In this document: piece after piece, positions 1 to 6,511 of the stretch
How positions within the stretch are numbered: the first letter of the stretch is position 1
How the letters are laid out: every line of letters starts with the position of its first letter
Assembly (NCBI GenBank): GCA_021810985.1
Contig: JAJZQA010000078.1
Span: 1-9,239, forward strand
Direction of reading: 5' to 3'
Source of the DNA: Deltaproteobacteria bacterium
GTDB taxonomy: Bacteria; Desulfobacterota; Desulfuromonadia; Geobacterales; Geobacteraceae
DNA length: 9,239 nucleotides
Made by a program: the position numbers and the translations under genes
Notes under the pieces: generated by a model
The model's input: the letters and a program-made list of their open reading frames with translations, nothing else
Databases searched by the model: none
What the model was told of the DNA's origin: nothing

Positions 1-1029
1 GCGTTCGGATATTTGTTCAATTTTGCTGAAAAGCTGACCAAGCGGCTCGGTGGGGCCAAGATCTACCTGAAGCGGGAAGACCTTAACCACACCGGTGCCC
101 ATAAGATCAACAATACCATCGGCCAGGGACTTCTGGCCAAGCGCATGGGGAAGAAAAGGGTGATTGCCGAAACCGGGGCCGGCCAGCACGGCGTTGCCAC
201 GGCAACGGTTGCCGCCCTGATGGGAATGGAGTGCGAGGTGTTCATGGGCGAGGAGGATATCCACCGCCAATCATTGAACGTCTTCCGCATGAAGCTGCTC
301 GGTGCCACGGTTACGCCGGTTCTCTCCGGCACCGCCACGCTCAAGGATGCTATGAACGAGGCACTGCGAAACTGGGTGACCCACGTGAAGTCGACCTTCT
401 ACGTGATCGGCACGACGGCCGGTCCCCATCCCTACCCGATGATGGTGCGCGACTTCCAGGCGGTTATCGGCCGTGAAACGAAACTCCAGCACGAGAAGGC
501 CGAAGGGCGGCTCCCGGACTACCTGGTGGCGGCGGTCGGCGGCGGCAGCAACGCCATGGGGCTCTTCTATACCTTCCTTAAAGAGACTGATGTACGGATG
601 ATCGGGGTTGAGGCGGCCGGCTACGGGATTTCCTCCGGAAAGCACGCTGCGCCGCTCTGTGCCGGGAAGGTCGGGGTGCTGCACGGCAACAAGACCTATC
701 TCCTCCAGGATGAGGCCGGCCAGATCGCCAATGCCCATTCCATTTCCGCCGGGCTTGACTACCCGGGGGTCGGGCCGGAGCACGCCTGGCTGAAGGACAC
801 GGGCCGGGCCGATTATGTCTCCATCACCGATGAAGAGGCCATGGAGGGTTTCCGGATTCTGACCGAGGAAGAGGGGATCCTCCCGGCACTGGAGTCATCG
901 CACGCCATTGCCCATGTCCTGAAGTTGGCACCGACCCTGCCGCAAGACAAGACCATCGTGGTCTGCCTCTCTGGGCGTGGCGACAAGGATATTCATACCG
1001 TGGCCGACTATATGAAGGTAACTTTGTAA
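1..1029 (+). CDS. trpB: Tryptophan synthase beta chain, 5'-truncated by the window edge
   Basis: The beta subunit condenses indole with L-serine to give L-tryptophan, using pyridoxal phosphate (PLP), in the cytoplasm as part of an alpha2beta2 complex. The frame is open from base 1, and 342 codons are visible of a usual 390-400, so the N-terminal 50-60 residues lie outside. The PLP Schiff-base lysine is in the motif HTGAHKINN (AAG at 103-105). The catalytic glutamate is in AETGAGQHG (GAA at 169-171). The phosphate-binding glycine loop GGGSNA is near 535-550, and the C-terminal SGRGDKD motif is present. A TTG at 13-15 lies inside the family alignment and is not the true start. The first five or so codons (AFGYL) do not resemble the usual GRPTPLYFAEKL-type sequence before FAEKL, so the extreme edge may be divergent or imperfect. 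No trpA follows directly: the next gene is convergent. Family assignment is certain from the motifs. Confidence 0.96.
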   Translation, partial: AFGYLFNFAEKLTKRLGGAKIYLKREDLNHTGAHKINNTIGQGLLAKRMGKKRVIAETGAGQHGVATATVAALMGMECEVFMGEEDIHRQSLNVFRMKLLGATVTPVLSGTATLKDAMNEALRNWVTHVKSTFYVIGTTAGPHPYPMMVRDFQAVIGRETKLQHEKAEGRLPDYLVAAVGGGSNAMGLFYTFLKETDVRMIGVEAAGYGISSGKHAAPLCAGKVGVLHGNKTYLLQDEAGQIANAHSISAGLDYPGVGPEHAWLKDTGRADYVSITDEEAMEGFRILTEEEGILPALESSHAIAHVLKLAPTLPQDKTIVVCLSGRGDKDIHTVADYMKVTL

Positions 1030-1073
1030 CTGATCGCGCTGGTTTCCCTGTTGGAACTCTCTCCGTACTTGAT

Positions 1074-1103
1074 CGTCGGGGCAATCCTTGGATTGCCCCG
1101 ACG
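1074..1103. terminator. Perfect 14-bp hairpin between convergent genes, likely bidirectional terminator
   Basis: The left arm CGTCGGGGCAATCC (1074-1087) is the exact reverse complement of 1090-1103, with a nominal 2-base loop (in practice a 13-bp stem with loop CTTG). It lies 45 bases after the trpB stop and 14 bases after the stop of the opposing SPFH gene, which is where a shared terminator is expected. Neither side has a clean T-tract. The plus-strand flank is only moderately T-rich, so termination efficiency is uncertain. Confidence 0.7.
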
Positions 1104-1116
1104 TGTTGTCTCTGCC

Positions 1117-1968
1117 TTATTCCCTATCCAGATTCTTCACATCAATGAACGGGATCACCCCGGACGTGACCTTCGGCAGGTGCCCATCCCACTTTTCAAT
1201 CGCCTTCAAGGTTGCTTCAATCTGCCGCAATTTCACCAAAGGCGTTGTAACGTTTTCCTTCTGCAGCCGGAGAGCTTCCGCTTCGGCCTGGGCCTGGGCG
1301 ATCTTTTGCTCCGCCTCGATTTTTATCCGATCCAGGTCGCGTTGGGCCTTGAGAGCCAGCTGTTCGGCGGTCTGCTTGTTTTCGATTGCCTGGGTGAACT
1401 GGCTGGAGAATTTGAAGTTGACGATGGAGAAATCGTCGACAATGATGTTGTAGACATTCAGCCGCTGCTTCAGCAGTTCACGAATCTCCGAGCGAACTTT
1501 TTCCCGCTGGGTGATGACTTCGACCGCGGTGTATTTTGCGGTAACCGCCTTGACCACTTCCTGCACCGCCGGGTCGATGATCCTTTCCTTGAAATCGGCC
1601 CCGAGTTTCTGATAGATCCAGTTGACTTTTTCCGGAAGGATGTGAAAGTTCAGAGCGATGGTGGAGAAGGTTTCCTGCAGATCCTTGCTGGCCGCCTCGG
1701 CATCGGTCTGGGATTTCTGCACCTTCACATCCAGCTTGATAATTTTCTGCATGATCGGTATTCGGAAATGGAGCCCCTCGTCGAGTACCGTTGGCGAAAC
1801 CGCACCGAAATTGAGCACAACGCCCCGTTCTCCCGCTCCGATGATCACGAAAGGATTCAGAAACACGAAGAACACAACCACCACGACCAGCAGACCAAGT
1901 ATCCTCGGCAGTGCCTTTTTCATCAGCCCTTTCACGCCATCAGCATTTCCCTCGAGTTGCAGGCCCAT
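1117..1968 (-). CDS. SPFH/Band 7 (prohibitin-like) membrane protein
   Basis: This 283-residue protein has one N-terminal membrane segment (about residues 22-43, rich in Leu/Val/Phe). A Band 7/SPFH domain follows (about 45-205, opening with GAGERGVVLNFGAV and GLHFRIP). Next is an Ala/Glu/Lys/Gln-rich coiled coil (about 195-255) and a short C-terminal tail. It reads closer to the bacterial prohibitin-like family than to HflC or HflK. Members form large membrane rings that organise microdomains or modulate membrane proteases such as FtsH. The substrate here cannot be told. The ATG at 1968 is chosen over an upstream in-frame start at 2034 because GGGAGGT sits 5-6 bases before it, and because the extra upstream residues (a Lys/Tyr/Trp-rich stretch) do not look like the family N-terminus. 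No HflK partner is adjacent, so it appears to act as a single-gene SPFH protein. Confidence 0.9.
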   Translation of the reverse strand: MGLQLEGNADGVKGLMKKALPRILGLLVVVVVFFVFLNPFVIIGAGERGVVLNFGAVSPTVLDEGLHFRIPIMQKIIKLDVKVQKSQTDAEAASKDLQETFSTIALNFHILPEKVNWIYQKLGADFKERIIDPAVQEVVKAVTAKYTAVEVITQREKVRSEIRELLKQRLNVYNIIVDDFSIVNFKFSSQFTQAIENKQTAEQLALKAQRDLDRIKIEAEQKIAQAQAEAEALRLQKENVTTPLVKLRQIEATLKAIEKWDGHLPKVTSGVIPFIDVKNLDRE

Positions 1969-1974
1969 TCTTGA

Positions 1975-1979
1975 CCTCC
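1975..1979 (-). promoter_or_regulatory. Strong ribosome binding site deciding the SPFH start
   Basis: GGAGG on the minus strand (inside GGGAGGTC) lies 6 bases before ATG 1968. It places the start there rather than at the longer open-frame start at 2034. Confidence 0.8.
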
Positions 1980-2009
1980 CCGTGTTGTACCAAGATTTTT
2001 TGGAGAGAA

Positions 2010-2015
2010 AGTATA
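2010..2015 (-). promoter_or_regulatory. Possible -10 element (TATACT) for the SPFH gene
   Basis: On the minus strand TATACT lies in an AT-rich stretch about 42 bases upstream of the start codon and matches TATAAT at five of six positions. No good -35 hexamer is seen 16-18 bases further upstream, so this is a weak candidate only. Confidence 0.3.
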
Positions 2016-2100
2016 GATGTTTTCGTATCAACATTACAGCAGAAAAATGTATCTTGGCTCATATAATTCTACGTTGCAGCCATGATGACAAAAAAACCAA

Positions 2101-2150
2101 CCACCCCCAGCCCCTTCTTTGTGAGGAGGGGAGCTTAAAATCCCCCTCCT
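2101..2150. repeat. REP-like palindromic element in the gap upstream of the SPFH gene
   Basis: The 335-base gap 1969-2303 holds no gene. It contains the putative promoter, then this pyrimidine/purine-rich palindromic stretch, then about 150 bases in which nothing is recognised. AGGAGGGG (2124-2131) can pair with CCCCTCCT (2143-2150) across an 11-base loop. Alternatively it can pair with CCCCTTCT (2111-2118) across a 5-base loop with one G-U pair, so two hairpins compete for the same arm. Sequences of the type CCCCxxCCTTTxxxAGGAGGGG are common dispersed intergenic palindromes in environmental bacterial genomes. Membership in such a family is inferred. Confidence 0.4.
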
Positions 2151-2303
2151 GTTTCGCTTACAAGCGCCTACTTCTCGCAGGAGAGGTAAGGGATGGTAAG
2201 GTTTTAGCTTGAATGTTTATTGAAATATGTGCGGACTTCAGGCGGGTAGGGGAGCAAGGAACGGCAAGCATGGCGGCGGCTGGTGGGCATGACAGAAAAG
2301 CGA

Positions 2304-2723
2304 CTATCCTTCCGCAGCTTGGATTCGGTTGGCGAGGATTTTATTGGCGACTTCCTCGACAGTGGCAAGAAGGTCCTTGAGCAGAATTGGTTTGATGATG
2401 TTCCGGGTGATCCCGAGCCTTATGGTAGCTTCGATAAAGTCGGAATCTTCATTGGCAGTGGTGAAAATTATCGGGATCTGTCGGTTGACGTCACGAATCG
2501 CCTGCGACATCTTGAGGCCATCCATGACCGGCATCCGGGTATCGGTAATAATGATGTCCGGGTGATGCTGTTCGAAAAGCTCCAGGCCTTCTTTGCCGTC
2601 CTGTGCCAGGTAAATTGTTGTGTAGCGTGTTGCCAGGATCTTATGAATGGTCATCCGGGTGATCAGTTCGTCTTCCACATAGAGAATGGAAAGATCCACT
2701 TTGCTTTTTTGCACGTCATGCAC
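2304..2723 (-). CDS. Single-domain response regulator (CheY-like receiver)
   Basis: This 139-residue protein consists only of a receiver domain. The acidic Mg-binding pair is E17-D18 (in LYVEDE), the phospho-acceptor aspartate is D61 (in IIITDTRMP), the switch threonine is T89 and the conserved lysine is K111 followed by P112. All residues needed for phosphorylation are therefore present. There is no output domain, so it would signal by protein contact, as CheY or Spo0F do, or serve as a phosphorelay intermediate. The start is GTG at 2723, supported by GGAG 7 bases upstream. A nearby ATG (2719-2717) is in another frame. No histidine kinase is encoded in the window, so its partner and output are unknown. 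It lies 226 bases downstream of the export operon on the same strand, probably as its own transcription unit. Confidence 0.93.
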   Translation of the reverse strand: MHDVQKSKVDLSILYVEDELITRMTIHKILATRYTTIYLAQDGKEGLELFEQHHPDIIITDTRMPVMDGLKMSQAIRDVNRQIPIIFTTANEDSDFIEATIRLGITRNIIKPILLKDLLATVEEVANKILANRIQAAEG

Positions 2724-2949
2724 GTCTCGTCTCCGCTCCCAGCGCTACAGTAGTTGAGGGTGATTTCCTGGACCACCTTTTGACGGAACTAACCGCATGG
2801 GATACGGTCTACAGTGTCCGGTCAGGTTGACAATTGCTGCTGTTGGCTGACTAATCTGGTGAAATCAGGCTGATTAAACTAACCATAAATTAACCCGATC
2901 TGTCAAGGCCGGATCCTGCCGGCGTACTAATCTGAAGGATCTTGGCAGG
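2724..2949. other. Intergenic gap between permease A and the response regulator
   Basis: No gene is recognised in these 226 bases. A short GC hairpin, GCCGG (2908-2912) with CCGGC (2919-2923), lies about 30-40 bases beyond the permease A stop and could help end the export operon, but it has only 5 bp and no T-run. No convincing minus-strand promoter for the response regulator is visible. Confidence 0.4.
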
Positions 2950-4077
2950 TTACAGTGTCTTCCTGAAACGGCTCACGGCAAAGCCGAGTATCACGATGCC
3001 GAGGAGGAAGAGGGCGAAAAACTGCTGCCAGAGAATAGCCAATCCGACACCTTTGAGAAAGATGCCGCGAATGATTACCAGGTAGTAGCGGAGCGGATTG
3101 AGAAAGGTGAGCCACTGCACGGGTTCCGGCATATTTTCGATCGGGAAGGCGAACCCGGAGAGGAGCATGGCCGGAAAGATGAAGAAAAAGGCGCTCATCA
3201 TGGCCTGTTGCTGGGTCCTGCTGACCGTGGAGATCAGGAGGCCGAAGCCGAGGCTGCTCATGAGGAACAGTGCGGTTGCTCCGAACAGGAGTGGAATGCT
3301 GCCCCGGATCGGAACGTCAAACCAGAAAGCGGCCACCAGGGTGATCAGGGCAACATCAATGAAGCCGATCAGGATAAAGGGCACGGTTTTGCCGAGGATG
3401 AATTCGCCGCGACGGATCGGGGTGACGATGATCTGTTCCATGGTGCCGATCTCCTTTTCGCGTACCACGGCCATGCTGGAGAGAAGCATGGTGATGATGA
3501 AGACGATGTTCGCGATTACGGCCGGGACATAGAAGTTGCGGCTCTCCAGGTTGTCGTTGAACCAGGCGCGGCTTTCCAGCTCCACGCCACCAATCCGGAA
3601 GGACGGGCCGAAGGCCTGCGCCGCCTGTTCCAGGCGGATCCGGTCGTTGTAGCCGGCGGCAATCTTTCCGGCATAGTTGAGCACAATGCCGGCGGTGTTG
3701 GAATCAGTTCCATCCAATAGAATCTGCAACGGTGCCACCCGTCCGGCGCCCAGCTCCGCGCCAAAGCCCCGGTTCATCCTGAGAACGGCCTTGACCGTGC
3801 CCCGGTCGATCAGTTCCTCCACTCTCCTGTCACCGTACACATGCTCGACGATCCGGAAGTATCCGGATCCGGCGAAACGGGCAGTCAGATCCCGGCTCGC
3901 CGGGCTGTTGTCCTGGTCGTAGACCGCGGTCTTGATATCCCTGACATCGGTATTGACCGCATAACCGAAAACTATGGTCTGGAATATCGGGATGATGAAG
4001 ATGATGAAACGCATCTTCGGATCGCGGAGGACCTGGATAAACTCCTTAATCAGCATGGCTTTCAGACGTTCGAACAT
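2950..4077 (-). CDS. ABC-2 type exporter permease A (YbhR-like)
   Basis: This 375-residue membrane subunit belongs to a YbhGFSR/Yhi-type exporter. Topology follows the ABC-2 family: one N-terminal membrane helix (about 22-41), a large extracytoplasmic domain (about 42-180), then five hydrophobic segments (about 183-203, 232-252, 258-280, 293-312, 350-368). The cytoplasmic coupling motif REKEIGTMEQIIVTP (206-220) and the SGFAFPIENMP loop (307-317) are typical of this family. The start ATG at 4077 has GAGG about 7 bases upstream. It is the last gene of the export operon and pairs with permease B (4294-5430), with which it shares length and motifs. Related E. coli systems have been linked to drug and ion efflux. 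The substrate here is unknown. Confidence 0.93.
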   Translation of the reverse strand: MFERLKAMLIKEFIQVLRDPKMRFIIFIIPIFQTIVFGYAVNTDVRDIKTAVYDQDNSPASRDLTARFAGSGYFRIVEHVYGDRRVEELIDRGTVKAVLRMNRGFGAELGAGRVAPLQILLDGTDSNTAGIVLNYAGKIAAGYNDRIRLEQAAQAFGPSFRIGGVELESRAWFNDNLESRNFYVPAVIANIVFIITMLLSSMAVVREKEIGTMEQIIVTPIRRGEFILGKTVPFILIGFIDVALITLVAAFWFDVPIRGSIPLLFGATALFLMSSLGFGLLISTVSRTQQQAMMSAFFFIFPAMLLSGFAFPIENMPEPVQWLTFLNPLRYYLVIIRGIFLKGVGLAILWQQFFALFLLGIVILGFAVSRFRKTL

Positions 4078-4097
4078 GGAAAAACCTCAAAAAACAA

Positions 4098-4282
4098 TGA
4101 ACAGGTTGGACAGGATCTGCAGGATAAGGGTTTTTACTCTGTAACAAGGATACGCTACAGTAAAAAAATTGTTTTTTGGGCGGCCAGATTTGTCCGCGTA
4201 AGACACAAAATCATTTATTGCGAGAGCAATTTCGAAGTCGAACGGAATAGAAGTTTTCCTGTAAATCCTGTCCATCGTGTTA
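4098..4282. repeat. Intergenic element bounded by inverted arrays of a 9-bp repeat (ATCCTGTnn)
   Basis: The 216-base gap between the two permease genes is AT-rich compared with its neighbours. It carries three degenerate nonamers at each end in opposite orientation. On the minus strand these are ATCCTGCAG, ATCCTGTCC and AACCTGTTC (4125 down to 4099). On the plus strand they are TTCCTGTAA, ATCCTGTCC and ATCGTGTTA (4256-4282). As a pair, 4100-4124 and 4257-4281 are inverted repeats matching at 21 of 25 positions. Inside are a hairpin (4131-4143 with 4156-4166, 11 bp with a 2-base bulge and a 12-base loop) and a small stem ATTGC/GCAAT (4217-4230). A 62-codon open frame (4275-4087, -) begins inside the right-hand repeat and is not believed. 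The arrangement suggests a short non-coding mobile or structured element. Confidence 0.65.
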
Positions 4283-4293
4283 AATTTTTCCGT

Positions 4294-5430
4294 CTATTCG
4301 ATTTTCTTCCGGAACTTCCGGACCGAGAGTGCCAGGACCACAACGGCGAAGACCAAGAGCAGAGCCACCGGTCCGGCCATCACTCCCAGACCCACGTCCT
4401 TCAGATAGATTCCCCGCAGGATGTTAACGAAATAGCGGGCCGTCACAAGATGGGTTATGACCTGGATCGGGACCGGCATATTTTCAATGGGGAAGATGAA
4501 GCCGGAGAGGAGAAAAGCCGGCAGCATGGTGACCACCAGTGCCAGCTGACTGGCCACGAGCTGGCTTTTCGTCACGATGCTGATCAGGATCCCCAGGGAG
4601 AGGGCTCCCACGAGGAAGATCAGCGAGAGGGCAAAGAGCAGGAGGAGACTGCCGCGGAACGGTATGGCAAAGATGAATTCCCCTACCAGAACAGCGAGGA
4701 TCAAATCAAGCACGCCGATGCTGAAATAGGGGAGGAGCTTGCCCAGGATCAGTTCCGGTCCTGTGAGCGGGGTTGAGATGAGCTGTTCCATGGTTCCGCT
4801 CTCCCATTCCCGGGCAACCGTCAGGGAGGTTAGGAGTGCGGCGATGATCATCATGATCACGGCGATCAGGCCGGGGAAAATGTAGTTTCGCGAGACCATG
4901 TCGTTATTGAACCAGACTCGCGGCCTCACTTCGAGCTGCGCGAGCCGCATTTCGCTGCCGGTGCTGCGTCGGATCTGGCGAAGAACGATGTCCCGGGAGA
5001 AACCCAAGACGATACTTTGGGCATAACCGAGGGCGTAGGTTGCGGTATTTGGATCGCTGCCATCCAGCAGCACCTGCACCGAGGTTTTTCTGCCGGAAGC
5101 GGCGCGCCGGGCGAAATCGGCCGGGATGATCAGGGCAATCACGGCCTCGCGGCTGTCGATGGCCCGGTCGATGGCGCGGTAGTTGTCCGTGGCGGCCCGC
5201 AGGTCAAAATAGCGGGATCCGGAAAAACGGCCGAGCAGTTCCCTGCTCTCCGGCGTGTTGCTCTGATCCCAGACCAGCAGGGGAACCCTGTCCACATCCA
5301 GGGTCAAGGCATAGCCGAAGAGAAAGAGCAGCAGCAGGGGAATGGCGATGCCCATACCGAGACTCCGGGGGTCACGGACAATATGGAGGAATTCCTTTTT
5401 CGCCACCGCCTTGATGCGTAGAATATTCAT
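4294..5430 (-). CDS. ABC-2 type exporter permease B (YbhS-like)
   Basis: This 378-residue membrane subunit is the partner of permease A. It has an N-terminal helix (about 24-42), a large extracytoplasmic domain (about 43-182), then five hydrophobic segments (about 184-206, 232-254, 260-285, 292-312, 350-368). It shares the family motifs AREWESGTMEQLISTP (206-221) and SGFIFPIENMP (309-319). The ATG at 5430 is the natural start for the family (MNILRIKAVAKKEFLHIVRDP-type opening). The ribosome binding site is weak (GGA about 6 bases upstream), and a G-rich repeat lies 34 bases upstream in the transcript. It is separated from ATPase B by 112 bases and from permease A by 216 bases, although all must be co-expressed to build one transporter. 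Substrate unknown. Confidence 0.94.
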   Translation of the reverse strand: MNILRIKAVAKKEFLHIVRDPRSLGMGIAIPLLLLFLFGYALTLDVDRVPLLVWDQSNTPESRELLGRFSGSRYFDLRAATDNYRAIDRAIDSREAVIALIIPADFARRAASGRKTSVQVLLDGSDPNTATYALGYAQSIVLGFSRDIVLRQIRRSTGSEMRLAQLEVRPRVWFNNDMVSRNYIFPGLIAVIMMIIAALLTSLTVAREWESGTMEQLISTPLTGPELILGKLLPYFSIGVLDLILAVLVGEFIFAIPFRGSLLLLFALSLIFLVGALSLGILISIVTKSQLVASQLALVVTMLPAFLLSGFIFPIENMPVPIQVITHLVTARYFVNILRGIYLKDVGLGVMAGPVALLLVFAVVVLALSVRKFRKKIE

Positions 5431-5463
5431 ATCAATCCGAATCCAGCAGGCAATTCAAAAGTA

Positions 5464-5520
5464 CCCACACCCATCAACCCATCAACCCATCAAACCCATC
5501 AAACCCATCAAACCCTTCAA
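5464..5520 (-). repeat. Tandem 8-9 bp repeat with G-quadruplex potential in the transcript
   Basis: On the plus strand there are six units of CCCATCAA or CCCATCAAA (5470-5520, the last one imperfect). The minus strand, which is the coding sense of the operon, therefore carries seven GGG tracts between 5515 and 5464, separated by loops of 6, 6, 6, 5, 5 and 3 bases. This satisfies the common G3+N1-7 quadruplex pattern several times over. The tract fills most of the gap between ATPase B and permease B and ends 33 bases before the permease B start codon. Confidence 0.85.
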
Positions 5521-5542
5521 CAAAAATGGACCCCTCCTGCCA

Positions 5543-6511
5543 CTACCTCTTGAATACCCGCTGCGGTGCCTCCACCCGATCACGCGCCTCGATAAGGGAA
5601 ACAAAGACATCCTCCAGAGACGGCAGGATTTTCTCCAGCCCCTGCACTGCGATACCCTTTTCGGCCAGAGCCTCGCTCATGGCGGGCAGCACACGCTCAG
5701 CGTCTTCAACTACGACATGCAGCCTCCTGCCGAACAGCGCCGCATGTCTTACGCCTTCTATCTTCTCGATATGCGCCAGGGCTTCCTGGACGTTTTCACC
5801 GCTGATCTCGATGACGTCCTCCGTCATGAAACCGGTCTTCAACTCTTCCGGCGTTCCCAGGGCAATCAATTGGCCGCGATAGATGAGTCCCAAACGGTCG
5901 CAGTATTCTGCTTCATCCAGGTAATGGGTGGTGACGAAAATGGTGGTTCCCTGTTCCGCCAGGCGGTAGATCAAGTCCCAGAAATTTCTCCGGCTGATCG
6001 GATCAACCCCGGAAGTCGGCTCATCAAGAAAGATGATCGGAGGTTCGTGGAGAATGGCACAGCCCAAGGCAAGGCGCTGCTTCCAGCCAGCGGAAAGAAT
6101 GCCGGTTTTGGCGGAGCGATGGGCGCGGAGCCCGGCCATATCGAGCACCCACTCCTTGCGCTCGGCTTTCCTGTCCGGAGGTATTTTGTAAATGCCGCTG
6201 TAGAAGTCGATATTTTCTTCCACGCTGAGGTCTTCGTAGAGGGAGAAACGCTGGCTCATGTAGCCGATGCGTTCCTTGATCCTTTCCGCGTCACGATGTA
6301 CATCGAATCCGGCAACCGAGCCGGAGCCGCTGGTGGGGGAAAGAATCCCGCAGAGCATGCGGATTGTTGTGGACTTGCCCGCACCGTTCGGACCGAGAAA
6401 ACCGAAAATCTCCCCTTTCCGTACCTCAAGGCTGACATGGTCCACGGCAACGAAGTCCCCGAAGCTCTTGCTGATGTCCTTGAGCGTGACGGCCGGGATT
6501 TCACTGTTCAC
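5543..6511 (-). CDS. ABC transporter ATPase B (YbhF C-terminal-half type)
   Basis: This 322-residue nucleotide-binding subunit drives the permease pair. It has Walker A GPNGAGKST (40-48), the Q-loop glutamine Q87 (YMSQRF), a signature loop LSAGWKQ (139-145) altered from the canonical LSGGQ, Walker B IIFLDE (159-164) with catalytic E164, D-loop SGVD (167-170) and H-loop H196 (VTTHYLDEAEYCDR). A roughly 100-residue C-terminal extension is typical of ABC-2 exporters. The start is GTG at 6511, whose GTGA overlaps the hemerythrin stop codon by 4 bases. Translation should therefore be coupled to the hemerythrin gene. In E. coli YbhF two such domains are fused in one chain, whereas here they are separate genes. 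Being functional at H196 but degenerate in the signature loop, it looks like one half of an asymmetric pair with ATPase A. Confidence 0.95.
   Translation of the reverse strand: MNSEIPAVTLKDISKSFGDFVAVDHVSLEVRKGEIFGFLGPNGAGKSTTIRMLCGILSPTSGSGSVAGFDVHRDAERIKERIGYMSQRFSLYEDLSVEENIDFYSGIYKIPPDRKAERKEWVLDMAGLRAHRSAKTGILSAGWKQRLALGCAILHEPPIIFLDEPTSGVDPISRRNFWDLIYRLAEQGTTIFVTTHYLDEAEYCDRLGLIYRGQLIALGTPEELKTGFMTEDVIEISGENVQEALAHIEKIEGVRHAALFGRRLHVVVEDAERVLPAMSEALAEKGIAVQGLEKILPSLEDVFVSLIEARDRVEAPQRVFKR

Noticed and set aside
1051..1974. 307-residue plus-strand frame opposite the SPFH gene
   Set aside because: It is a shadow of a well-supported SPFH gene with a strong ribosome binding site. The frame begins within the terminator region.
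1969..2034. Longer N-terminus of the SPFH protein from the start at 2034
   Set aside because: A strong GGAGG sits between this start and the ATG at 1968, and the added residues do not resemble the family N-terminus.
2826..2855. Plus-strand TTGACA followed 17 bases later by ACTAAT
   Set aside because: The -10 lacks the first two conserved bases and there is no plus-strand gene downstream, only the antisense of permease A.
4087..4275. 62-codon minus-strand open frame between the permeases
   Set aside because: It starts inside one terminal repeat and ends at the other, has no ribosome binding site I can see and no recognisable protein features. It is best read as part of the repeat element.
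5470..5520. Possible CRISPR-like array
   Set aside because: Units of 8-9 bp are contiguous, with no spacers and no cas genes. It is a simple tandem repeat.
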